Source: Adineta vaga (lineage: Eukaryota > Rotifera). Taken from it: a DNA stretch of 64,000 nt. Position 1 is the stretch's first letter, and each line of letters begins with the position of its first letter. The DNA lies in assembly GCA_021613535.1 (NCBI GenBank), contig CP075493.1, positions 17,732,001-17,796,000 on the forward strand, given 5' to 3'. The notes below the pieces were generated by a model. It was not told the origin of the DNA, made no database searches, and saw only the letters and a list, made by a program, of their open reading frames with translations. The position numbers and the translations under genes were made by a program. Positions 1 to 10,415 of this stretch are shown here, piece by piece.

Positions 1-208
1 TATAATGATCGTCGCTTTGAAACAAATCATAGTTTCATATTTGTAGTCTTCAACGTATTGCAACGACGTGATGCTTGTTTTCATGCTCAATTAATCGCAA
101 CAAAACCATATTTTCAAGCATCAGCTAATGAAATTCAATCAATCAAAAGCAAAGATATTGAAGCGGCTCTTGACAACAATACGAAAAGAACATATAATAC
201 AGAAGCAA

Positions 209-1198
209 CCCACGAAAAAAAATATTTAGTAAAACCGCTAGTATCAGCGGTTTTTTTCAGAACGCCGCGGTTTCTATGCAGCACACCGCGGTATGATTTT
301 GGTAACCGCCATTTCTATCGGTTTTTATGGAACGAGGTAATACCAAATCGCGGTTAATGACGTCCATACCGCGATTTCATATAAAGTGGTAATGAGCGGT
401 TTTGCATACCACGGTGTAACGAGTAATAACCGCGTTATTATATACAGTGGTTATCAGTGGTTCTGCATACCGCGGTGCGGACGTTAACAACCGCGGTTTC
501 ATATAAAGTGGCAATGAGCGGTTTTCTATACCGCGGTGTACCAACTATTAACCGCGGTTTCATATAGACTGGTAATCAGTGGCGTTGGATATCGCGGTAT
601 GAATACTAATAACCGCGGTTTTCTGAGACTGCGGTTAGTAGTGGTTTTTCTTAAACCGCGGTATGGATTTCAACAACTGCGGTTTAATGAACCGCGGTGT
701 ACTGGCTGAAGAACGCGGTATCTCAATTCAAAAATGAATGTGCAAGGACTTAGAGGATGTCGTGCCCCGCTTTTTCGTAACTTTTTGCACAATTTTTCTT
801 GTGTGGGCTCTGTCATCAACAAATGACTTAGGAGTTCAATGGGACTTGGAAAAGTTCCTACAAAGCCCCTCGAAGGGCAACCTCTCTTAAAGTGTAGAGG
901 GGAGAGGCTGACTAGGTGGCCTTGGGTGAATTCAGTTGGGTGGGGTTTTTGACACCGCGGTTTTCAGCGGTTTATATGGACCGCAATTCTCAACGGTTTT
1001 CTCATAAAGCGGGAGTCAGACCATTAATGAAGTTATCAGAAACCGCCTCAAACCGCGATTCTCAAAAACCGCGGTTTCTGGCGGTATTTGGCACCTTCAT
1101 TAATGGTCTGACTTCCGCTTTATAAAAAAACCGTTGAAAATCGCGGTTTCCAAAACCGCTGAATGGCAGCGGTTTTTTGTCTTATTTTTTTCCGTGGG
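209..1198. mobile_element. Non-autonomous, palindrome-rich insertion in the Helitron Rep exon
   Basis: A 990-bp insertion interrupts the Helitron coding sequence, which reads well on both sides in different frames. Its ends are inverted: CCCACGAAAAAAAATA at the left and the complement of CCCACGGAAAAAAATAAG at the right. The interior is dominated by copies of the palindrome ACCGCGGT and variants (GCGGTTT / AAACCGC) spaced 20-60 bp apart. There are also terminal hairpins of the form AAAACCGCT..AGCGGTTTT at about 230-247 and 1152-1176. No transposase is encoded. The class is unknown; a MITE-like element is the simplest reading. I could not identify a convincing target-site duplication. Confidence 0.65.
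1004..1123. repeat. Long hairpin (29-bp arms) inside the palindromic insertion
   Basis: The arm at 1004-1032 (ATAAAGCGGGAGTCAGACCA and on to ATGAAG) is repeated in inverse orientation at 1095-1123 with one mismatch. The loop of about 62 bases itself contains CCGCGGTTT repeats. Transcribed RNA or single-stranded DNA would fold into a stable stem. Confidence 0.8.
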
Positions 1199-3062
1199 AA
1201 ATAGTGCATTAAATAAACTTTTACAACATATTAAAACTGTCGGTGGTCGAGTTATGGGATCAGCATATTCTAGAACGGCCTTACGTACTCGTATACATGC
1301 ACTTATTTTTAATCAAGGTTTACCGAGTATATTTCTTACCATAAATCCAGCCGACATTCATAGTCCTGTAGCATTATATTTTGCTGGTGTTCAACTCAAT
1401 CTTGATCAAATTAAAGATGAACAACTTATGGATACTTATCGAAGAGCCGAAATTATAGCATCTCATCCTGTTGCTACTGCCAAATTTTTCCATGTATTGA
1501 TCAGCAATATCTTGGAAACTATGATAATGGATGGAGTTCTTGGGCCAATAAAGGCTTACTTTGGTACAGTCGAAAGTCAAGGCCGAGGTTCACTTCACTT
1601 GCATCTTCTTATTTGGCTTGATCATGATATGAAACCAACTGATATGAAAGAAAAAATTCAAGATGCTACTTTTCGTAACAAGCTAATAGCATATTTAGAA
1701 GATATCATCAAAGAAGATTTAGATGATTTCAAAGAAAAACAAATCACCGAATCTTCTAACGGTATGAAATATATTTATGCTATTGAATTGTTCATCTTTC
1801 TTTATTTATAGTAGAACCACAACCATCGCAAAATAATATTTATAATGCTTTACGTACTATTGATTTGACAGGTGCTGCAGAAAATACACTTCGGTCGCCT
1901 CTTTTTTCAACACCAACTAAGCAGCATTTACCTTCTCCATCGATTCCATTTCGTTCACCATCAATTCCATATGGATCTCCAGTAGCAAGTCCATTGGCAC
2001 GAACACCAACACATGATCGATCTGCAGTTGGTACGTTACAATAAAATTTTATAAAAATAAAATATTTATAAGTATTTTCAGATATGAATGTGTCATCTAA
2101 TCAATCAAAATTACCACCAGCTTGCTTACCCACTCCAAATCCATCGTCGCCTAATTTTCGATCAAAATTTCGTGCACATGTAGCACAAGTTGCTGAATCT
2201 AGCAATACTCATAGGCACTGTGATACATGTTTTAAATACTGCAAGGATGGTAAGAGGATTTGTCGATCGATTATGCCACGAAAAAGGTGCCAGTATCAAC
2301 AATCGATTCAGAAACTGGTGGTATTTCGATGAAACGATCAGATCCATGGATGAATAATTTCAATGAATATATTATCTCAGCTTGTCGATCCAATATGGAT
2401 ATTAAATTTAATTGGACTGGAAATGATACCAAAGCTTTAGTCTATTATATTACCGATTATGTCACAAAAATGAGTCTCTCATTTCATGATACATTTTCTC
2501 TTGTTCAAAAAAGTATTACATCATTACAAAATCCAAACAACCAAGTAGACACGGAAAATGTAATTGAAAAATCACGTAAACTCGTTTTACGTTGTTATAA
2601 TGCACTTGCTTCACAACAAGAATTATCTGGTGTGCAAGTTGCTTCTTATCTCATGAATTGGGACGACCATTATACAACACATAAGTTTCAAGGTCTTTAT
2701 TTGATTCAAACCGAACGATTTTTACAAAGTGAATTAAATGAAATGCGTGCTAAACAAAATCTTCAATCAACATCTCAGGGTAAGTCTAATTAATTCCTTT
2801 TATATGTTTATTATTTCATTCTCTCATACGGTGACAATCTTTTTTTTTTATATGTTAGGCGTGAGAGACGCATAGAGAGAGAGGAGAGGAAGAGAGAAGA
2901 GAGAAGGAGAAAAAGAAAGAAGGAAGCGAAAAAGAAAAAGAGATAGCGATAGGCTCAAATTGAACATAAGGAAAGTTGACCTATAACAATTGATTAGCCG
3001 CACACGTATATGTTAAGACAGAAAGGAAAGAGGAATGATAGGAAGAAGGATAACGTTCAATA

Positions 3063-3108
3063 GAGTAGATAGGGGCTATTATGAATGCGTTTTTAAAAAA
3101 TCGTATTA
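3063..3108 (+). repeat. Left terminal inverted repeat of the 16.9-kb element (outer part)
   Basis: This is an exact inverse match to the right end. It contains GGGGCTATTATGAAT at 3072-3086, which resembles the motif GGGGCAATTATGAAC repeated in the pogo terminal repeats. It is cut after its TTAA by the pogo insertion and resumes at 7360. Confidence 0.8.
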
Positions 3109-3723
3109 AATCTGTTATAACTCTTCCATTTTTCGTTCATTTTTTTTGCCGAAAACACCAATGTGTAGCCCGAACATTTTTCTTCAAGTCTGTCTAAAAA
3201 TTATTCGCAGATCTTGTCTAGACCATGTTCAGCACCTATTCTACTGAGAGCCCTGCATTTTGTTCATACTAGCCTCGTTTCTGACAATTATGAACATACA
3301 GTGAAAGATGCGGGGCAATTATGAACACTAATGTAAATTAGCTGAAAAAGCTAAGCCTCATTGTAATTCGCTTTACTCGTGATAGAAACAAGATTTACTA
3401 TTGATTTTTTCATCAATCGATAGAGTATCTCTTTCTCTACAATTGGTGATGTTCATCCAGTTATATCGCACAATTTGAAGTAACGCCAACTAAAATGATG
3501 AGAAGTAATCAACGGAAAAAAAATTTTTTTTTGTTCATAATTGCCCCATTGAGGCAATTATGAACGCTAATTAATATAGTGGGACTATTGTGAACAATAC
3601 ATTAAAACACCAGCTAAACTTAGCTCCTAATTTCTGATCAGTTTCTAAATGAACTAAGCATCAGATTGAGAAATTTTTGCTACAAAAAAGATGCACCATT
3701 TCATTCTCTATAATCCTATACTA
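3109..3723 (+). repeat. Left 615-bp terminal inverted repeat of the pogo-like element
   Basis: It contains several copies of the motif (GGGG)CAATTATGAAC in both orientations: 3284-3294, 3312-3326, 3533-3547 (inverse), 3551-3565 and a variant at 3581-3595. These are plausible transposase-binding sites. Confidence 0.85.
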
Positions 3724-4059
3724 TTATGCGTGTTACATGCTAAAGATCAGTAATACAATGATGATATCAAAGACATTTAATCATACTTTAGTGTTGAAAT
3801 TATTATCAAATGTCTTAAGTATATTGTAGTCATTAGTTTAAAGTAAGAAAATAGATTACTATTAACATATATTTGTCAAGTTTTTTACTTGTACAATAAT
3901 ATAAATACATGAGGTGAGAAAAGGTTCAGTGAAAACGAAAAAAATTGAAAATATACGTATAAAGATAGCTTTAAGAGAATAATTTGTTCTCTAGTAAATA
4001 TTGAAAGTCCTATCAAACACATGTAATATGAAAGACTATGAAAACAAGAATAAGTATAC

Positions 4060-6523
4060 TTATCTCAAACGACAATTAGCACAATAGTATACGTTGAAAT
4101 AATCTTTAGACCAACAGGTCCAGCATATTGATATACCACATTGAGTACAGTAACCTCCGACATAATAACCAGTAATTGATTGTAAACATCCTCCACAATT
4201 AGATCCATTTGATGATGACGATGAAACAGTTTGTAGTTGTTGTAAGACGTATGATGAAGTTTGATCAGGAATTCGATATGAACCAGTAATTGAAGTGTTG
4301 GTAGGTTGAGACAAATAGCTGATATTTTGAGGGGCATACTGTAATGGTGCCATTTGATATCGGGGTGAAATTGAAATAGAACCATCGTGTGGATGCAATG
4401 AAGTAAATGTTGATAGATTTGTAGGTTGCGATGCAGCAGGTGTTGGTGAAGTTGTGTTTGTCGATAAAAGTGCTGATGTGGATGAATTTGTTGGTTTGGA
4501 TGAGGTGCTGGCTTTGGATTTCTTTGGTTTTTCTTCTTTCTTCTTTTTTTTCACGATGTTTTCACCAAGAACATCTAAGTCTGTAACGCTAAGACCATAT
4601 GGCCTTTTTATAATCCTTTTTTTCTTTGTTGTTGCATTAGAAGATGTTGGCGTTAAGTACTTGGATATGATCGCTTCGATTGTAGATAAAACTTTTGTAC
4701 TATCTAGAAATAATAAATCATATGTCATTCCATATGTATAAGTTTTTGATGTTTACTGGAATACTTACCGGTATTTGCTGATCCATTTGGGGCTGTAGAA
4801 GGAACTGATGATGAAGATGTTACAGAAGAATTCGATGGTGGAGGTGAAAGAGAAGAATTGGATGATTGGGATGATAAAGAAGAATCTGATGGTACACGTG
4901 CTGAATTATTTCCGTTTGGATTTGTTGATGTTGTTGGAACTGATGGTTGGTTGATACCGCTGGTTTTATCTAAAACATCATTGAGTAAGTCGTAGGCTCT
5001 TGTTGTTCGATCACATAATGACGAATCGCCAAGTGATGTAGCATTTAAACAAGTTGTTGATGTTGAAAAACCTATTGAATAAGAAAGTAAACAAATGAAA
5101 TGACGAAAAAAACAATTTTTACCATTAGTAAATTGTGGTGATGAATTAGATCTAGCTGATCGTTTTGCATGATTTCCTATTGGACTTACTAAGTTGACAG
5201 ATGTATTTAATTGTACCGGTGGTGTTTGTGTCGGTTGCTGAGGTGCTATTTCATCATCTGATGAAATAGTTTTAATCATTCTATGTTTTTTTACAGCTCT
5301 TCGATCAAATGGAACAATCCCCGCTTTAGCAAAGGCAGTAGAACAATGCGCAGGAATAAGAGCATAATCATATAATTTTGAGAACATATCGACAAAATCG
5401 CTTTTATCCATCACACGAGATGTCTTCTTGTTTCTTTCCCAAAGTAAATCTTTCCATTGTTGTTTCACATATCTGAGAGTATAAATATCTAACGGCTGAA
5501 GCAAATGGGTAGAATGACTGGGAAGGCATAACATGTGTATGTCGTGCTGAATGGCCAATCGAACAGTTTTTAAGTTTAAATGGGAATAATGACCATCAAA
5601 TAGAAGAAGAATTGGAGGTTTTAAATGTTTTGTATTTGGAATAAATAATTTCTCCAAATAATCATAAAAGCAATTTTCATCGGACCACCCATTCTTAGTG
5701 CCGTTGAAAACTGCCCCTTTTATTGTATTCTTCGGACACCAATGTGAGTACAACCTCAAGGACTTGTAAATGATGTACGGTGGCAAGCAACAACCATTGG
5801 CTCCAATTGTGAGTAAGACAGTAGTCATACCTTTTCCAGAATTACTTTGAATCCTAAAACAAAAGATAAAATAACTCGTCATATAAATCCTGAATGTTCT
5901 TCAATATTATCAACTTACTGATCAGCATACTTGGTACCACGTTTAACTACAACAACACGTCGGCCAGCTTCAGTACAGAATCCTGATTCGTCAACATTAA
6001 AGATATTCTGTGGTTTGTCCAAAAGATCAAGCTTTGATAAAACTAATTGTAAAGTATTAAACCAACCAGTAATAATTTCTTCTGTCACACCTTGAGCACG
6101 TGCATTTTCCAAACTGCTGCTTTTCATCAGTTTTAATTCATTCGTCCATCTTTTCAAAAAAGAATAATACCAGTCTTTTGTTGGTTTACCATTACTAAAA
6201 CGTGATTTTAAGTCCATCAGCTCTATATAATCATTAACATATTTAAGAACATCATTACATGTGGACAATTGTCCCCATTCCTGTAGAGTAATAATTAATT
6301 TGACCAGATAAGATTCTTCATCAGCATTTAAAGCTGTTGGATGCCCAGCACTGTGACTGACCTGATTCAAAACGTGTATTGATAACGTTGAAAGTGGAAC
6401 ATGAAATTCGGCACTAGCCTTTCTGAAAGTCCAGTTATCTTCTTTTATAGCTTTAACAGCATTTTCAAGCTGTTCTTTTGTATAAACTGGTCCTGGGGTT
6501 TTTCTTTTGTATGTTCGAACCAT
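4060..6523 (-). CDS. Pogo/Tigger-like transposase (CENP-B type HTH plus DDE_1)
   Basis: This is a DDE transposase of the pogo/Tigger/Jerky group. Predicted exons are 5919-6523, 5123-5853, 4769-5071 and 4060-4703 with GT-AG introns of 51-65 bp. The joined frame is open for 760 codons with no internal stop. Residues about 10-50 form a helix-turn-helix of psq/CENP-B type (around YTKEQLENAVKAI). A second DNA-binding region follows, with the usual SFLKRW-type motif. The catalytic DDE_1 domain has the first Asp in FNVDESGF, the second in LLLFDGHYSHL and the third in PLDIYTLRYVKQQWK. After that comes a long Ser/Thr/Pro-rich linker, then a lysine-rich patch. The C-terminus is an unusual cysteine cluster (CGGC...CTQCGISICWTCW...CANC) that could bind zinc. 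The start is the first Met of the HTH exon. It looks capable of activity. Confidence 0.85.
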
Positions 6524-6744
6524 TTATAACGATTTTTGATCTGATAAACTTGTTTTTTAGTCAACAAAACAAACAATAAACTTCTATATAATAATCTAGT
6601 CTAGTCAGTACATCTTCCTTTGACAAATGACCAATCCAAAAACTGAAAAGATTCTATCGCCATTCTGGAGGAAAAGAAACTTTTAGTATGAAAATTTACT
6701 TACGTTGAACTGATAGTGATTATAATCTCATATACTTGTGAATG

Positions 6745-7359
6745 TAGTATAGGATTATAGAGAATGAAATGGTGCATCTTTTTTGTAGCAAAAATTTCTC
6801 AATCTGATGCTTAGTTCATTTAGAAACTGATCAGAAATTAGGAGCTAAGTTTAGCTGGTGTTTTAATGTATTGTTCACAATAGTCCCACTATATTAATTA
6901 GCGTTCATAATTGCCTCAATGGGGCAATTATGAACAAAAAAAAATTTTTTTTCCGTTGATTACTTCTCATCATTTTAGTTGGCGTTACTTCAAATTGTGC
7001 GATATAACTGGATGAACATCACCAATTGTAGAGAAAGAGATACTCTATCGATTGATGAAAAAATCAATAGTAAATCTTGTTTCTATCACGAGTAAAGCGA
7101 ATTACAATGAGGCTTAGCTTTTTCAGCTAATTTACATTAGTGTTCATAATTGCCCCGCATCTTTCACTGTATGTTCATAATTGTCAGAAACGAGGCTAGT
7201 ATGAACAAAATGCAGGGCTCTCAGTAGAATAGGTGCTGAACATGGTCTAGACAAGATCTGCGAATAATTTTTAGACAGACTTGAAGAAAAATGTTCGGGC
7301 TACACATTGGTGTTTTCGGCAAAAAAAATGAACGAAAAATGGAAGAGTTATAACAGATT
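6745..7359 (-). repeat. Right 615-bp terminal inverted repeat of the pogo-like element
   Basis: It is the inverse of 3109-3723, with equal length and no difference noticed by eye. It carries the same CAATTATGAAC motif set as the left arm, mirrored. The transposase start codon lies about 220 bp inside it, so the promoter probably lies in or next to this arm. Confidence 0.85.
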
Positions 7360-7679
7360 TAAGGGGACCCCCCCCCCCTTTCCGGCGTTTCTCAAGAACG
7401 GTCAAGCCAAAAGTTCTGAAATTTTCAGGGTAGATAGCTCTCGAAGAGTAGAACAAAAGTTCTCACAGGCCAAAAGTTGCCAGACCTCGTCGTCACATGG
7501 AGTGGCAAATATCAAATTGGAACAAATTTTAAAGGTTGCGTGTCAAAATTATTAAAAATTTTAACTTTTAAAAACTTGAAAATTTTAAAAATTCTTATAA
7601 TTTTTGCAAATTGAGTAAGTATAAAAATAAAAGTGCGTTATCACATGAATTATTAGTGTAAAACAAAAATCAATCTCTA

Positions 7680-7870
7680 CTACAGTTAAAATTCAATCAG
7701 AAACCAGAAATCTACCTTCGATGAAATTAAAATTCAATCAGAAATCAGAAATCTACGTTTGATACAACTAAAATTCAATCAGAAATCAGAAATCTACCTT
7801 CGATGAAATTAAAATTCAATCAGAAATCAGAAATCTACGCTTGATACAATTAAAATTCAATCAGAAATCA
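7680..7870. repeat. 41-bp tandem repeat, about five copies
   Basis: The unit contains AAAATTCAATCAGAAATCAG and then AAATCTAC. The core ATTCAATCA recurs at 7691, 7732, 7773, 7814 and 7855, exactly 41 bp apart. The array lies just downstream of the KDZ-like gene, in the subterminal zone of the large element. Confidence 0.85.
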
Positions 7871-7978
7871 GCAATTAGAACAATTATAATACTTTTTGTC
7901 AATCAAGAATCAACCAAAGAAGTGAATTTGCGAGATATATTTGTAAAGAAAAGTGGTAAGGATTAATAAAAAAAGTAT

Positions 7979-10064
7979 TCAAAGTGCTTGATCATATGAA
8001 TCGATACCTGTAGTTTTACAGTTTTTTAAATGAAACAGAACTGTGAAGAATATGGTCGATTTTGGATAATTATATCCTCGAAAAGAATTTTTGAATTGCG
8101 ACAGGTACGAAAACATTTGTTCAGCAACTTGTGTATTGATGGATTTAAAAACATCATGGTGAGATGAGTGATCAGGTCTCATTACTGTTTTACACATTTG
8201 TCTTGTATGGTTCTTAACATGAAAGCGGTCAATTGCCATGGTTAGATCTGTTAGAAATTGGGTGAAATTTGTTGATTTCAAATCTTCCGTACCAAAATGT
8301 TTTTTTATAAACAATTTTAATGTGCACGCACAATCGTAACACATGGCGATGGGTAATTGACCAAACCGCTTTATTGTTAGAATATGATGAAGAACTCGTC
8401 GCACTATTATTTTATTATAGAGATGAAGAAATATGTTAATTATTAGCAAAATAAAACAAATCTTTACACCAACTTCCTTCAGAACATGGTAACTCTGTAA
8501 ATCAACTATGACAGCACAACTTAAGAATGTGGCTAAAAATCCGTAAGTACTGATTTTGCATTTAACATTTACTCCAGAGCGGAATACATTGCAAATTTTG
8601 TTATCATATTGGCCATCATCATTTATATAATCACTTAGCGCTAATTTGTCTAATACTTGTTCTTTATCTTCGTTAATGATCTCTGGTGTCATATGAGTCA
8701 TTCGATCATTTTCCTCTAATGTTGCTGGTTGATGATGCTGGCAGTATCTGTGGTCGATACCAGGTGCTATGATAAAAGCATTAATGAATACAATGATGTA
8801 CAAATCCTTATGAAATATACCTCTCCTTAACGGTGAATACAAACAACCCATCTGAATTGGACCTAACTCTGGGATGGTGCAATCAAACACATTCTTATAC
8901 TGGCAAACCAATCTATTGGCTTTTTGATGACCATCAACAACAAAAATTTTTGAGCACGTTTCAGGATTGCATTTTTTCGTAAACCGTTGATGATTTGTCC
9001 AAAAAACAACAAAATTTTTATATAGATCATTTTTAATCAACAAAAAATATGGATTACATTCATCAATATCACGTACAGACATTGGTATTTGAACAATTTT
9101 GTCGTTTGTTGTCATGAATTTAAATTTTGCAATATTGATGAAAAGCCACACCATTTGGAAATTTTTTTCATTCAAAAGACTTCAAAAGAAAACAATCACA
9201 ATGTACATATATGCAAAACAAAGTGATTATCATCTTACGAAATACAACCACCATTTACAGTAGCAGCATTGTGACCTAGTCTCCTATTGATCAATTCAAT
9301 TTTTGAGTTATAAGCGTTGGTATATCCTTCAAAAGATACTGTATTTTGGATTAAGTTTTGATCAAAATCAATCAGCAAGTTTTGATCAAATATTTGGTTA
9401 CCGTTTAAGTAAATAAACTTATCATTCTTAATTGATTCTAATGTAACAAACTTATTATTCTTTTGGATATAAAAATTTGGAAATATTTCAATATCACATG
9501 TTGCACAATAACAAGTGGCAATAACTGTCAATGAAAATTCTGGTTATTTATGCGTTATCAACAAACATTATGTGTTCACTTACGAGCTCTATATGTTCGT
9601 GTCAATGACATCACTGTCTTTGAACGATGAGCATATACAGGTTTCAATGATGTCTGGCATTCAATACATGTAGTAGTATATGGTTGTAAATATAATTCAT
9701 GTGCATTTGCAGATTCGGCAATATTGTTGGCACTATATTTATCAATCATTTCACGTATAGAATATTGCTGGAACATTGCATCAAATAATGGTTGTGTTGA
9801 CATAAATTCAATTATTGTTCGTACAGTATGAACTTCATACGATTTACCGAAATGTAAACTAATAATATTCCGTATGTGCTGATACTTATGCGGCAATTCT
9901 TGTGGAAAAAATTTGTTCAAATTCATTACACACATAATCTCATTCAAACGCATTGTTCTCATCATCAATATTAAAGTATGTTCTTCATCGGTAATTTCAA
10001 CAGGTGTACATGTTGGTATATCAGCAGAAGCTGTATTCATATTGTTATATTTATCTGAAAACAT
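7979..10064 (-). CDS. KDZ-like (Zisupton-type) transposase with cysteine-cluster domains
   Basis: This is a predicted cut-and-paste transposase. Exons 9584-10064, 9239-9524, 8821-9179, 8470-8766 and 7979-8403 join with consensus splice sites to one open frame of 615 residues. After an N-terminal region of about 160 residues there are cysteine/histidine clusters (CYCATCDIEIF; CNPETCSKIFVVDGHQKANRLVC; HRYCQHH) like the CxC modules found with KDZ transposases. The C-terminal third has the KDZ-type core: CYDCACTLKLFIKKHFG, then MAIDRFHVKNHTRQMC, then a region with VAEQMFSYLSQFKNSFRGY. The Asp residues in YDCAC and IDRFH and the downstream Glu in AEQMF are candidate catalytic residues. Family assignment is from motif recall, not a search. 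The neighbouring ATPase gene on the same strand begins at 14106 and ends 350 bp upstream of this start. Confidence 0.62.
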
Positions 10065-10415
10065 ATGTAAAAATGTATTTTCTAGATAATATTTACGTCA
10101 CATTTTCATGTAGTCGAATATCACACTCTCAAGGAATTGTTTACATCATCATGCATTTTAATGTATTATAATCCATCAAGATAAACTAATAATATTCATA
10201 AATACATGATAATTTAATAATTGGAGATATGAATATCGCTTCGAGTAAGACTTAATTCTTTTTATTTTTATTTTCCATATTAACGTAAGAAGTATATGCG
10301 GAAGTAAAAAAGAACTAAAAATATAAAATTTGACATGCATCAGGCATATTCGAATAAAAAAGTCAATAAAAAATGTCATTATTTAAAAGTTAATACTATT
10401 GTTGAATGAAGTTAA
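10065..10415. other. AT-rich spacer between the ATPase gene and the KDZ-like gene
   Basis: About 350 bp with no convincing ORF. It separates two genes on the minus strand, so it should hold the 3' end of the ATPase gene and the promoter of the transposase gene. No clear motif was seen. Confidence 0.5.

Larger units (their letters stand above)
1..2779 (+). pseudogene. Helitron Rep (HUH) N-terminal half, interrupted
   Basis: The Helitron replication initiator nicks and rejoins single-stranded DNA during rolling-circle transposition. The open frame at position 1 is already inside the Helitron-like N domain, so the start lies outside the window. After an insertion (209-1198) the domain resumes near 1198 and includes the HUH motif HLHLL in GRGSLHLHLLIWL near 1590-1625. 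Likely exons run from about 1199 to 1761, 1812 to 2030 and 2082 to 2779, with GT-AG introns of 50-51 bp. The second exon is proline- and serine-rich. The third has a cysteine/histidine cluster (HRHCDTCFKYCKDGKRIC) and then the conserved block around NFNEYIISACRSN and YYITDYVTKM. A one-base frameshift lies near 2255, between that cluster and the STIDSETGG block. The donor at 2780 (GTAAGT) pairs with an acceptor at 20248-20249, so the helicase half is downstream. The frameshift and the insertion make this copy dead. Confidence 0.85.
3109..7359. mobile_element. Pogo-like DNA transposon with 615-bp terminal inverted repeats
   Basis: The element starts AATCTGTTATAAC and ends with the complement (GTTATAACAGATT). 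It is flanked by TA (3107-3108 and 7360-7361) within TTAA; the empty site is preserved at the intact right repeat of the host element. The left repeat is 3109-3723 and the right is 6745-7359. Both are 615 bp, and I saw no mismatch on reading them against each other. The interior carries one four-exon transposase gene on the minus strand. A TTAA duplication (piggyBac-like) fits the flanks equally well, but the encoded enzyme is of pogo/Tigger type, which duplicates TA. Identical repeats and an intact gene imply a recent insertion. Confidence 0.85.

Noticed and set aside
3106-3109. TTAA target duplication, implying a piggyBac element
   Set aside because: The encoded enzyme is a pogo-type DDE_1 transposase with CENP-B-like HTH. 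The sequence is equally explained by a TA duplication within TTAA.
4454-4741. Plus-strand ORF with Phe-rich stretch
   Set aside because: It is the opposite-strand shadow of the lysine-rich part of the pogo-like transposase.
7271-7555. Overlapping ORFs at the pogo/large-element junction
   Set aside because: They span a terminal repeat boundary and a C-run; no coding support.
7680-7870. CRISPR-like array
   Set aside because: The 41-bp units are contiguous tandem repeats without unique spacers, in a eukaryotic transposon.
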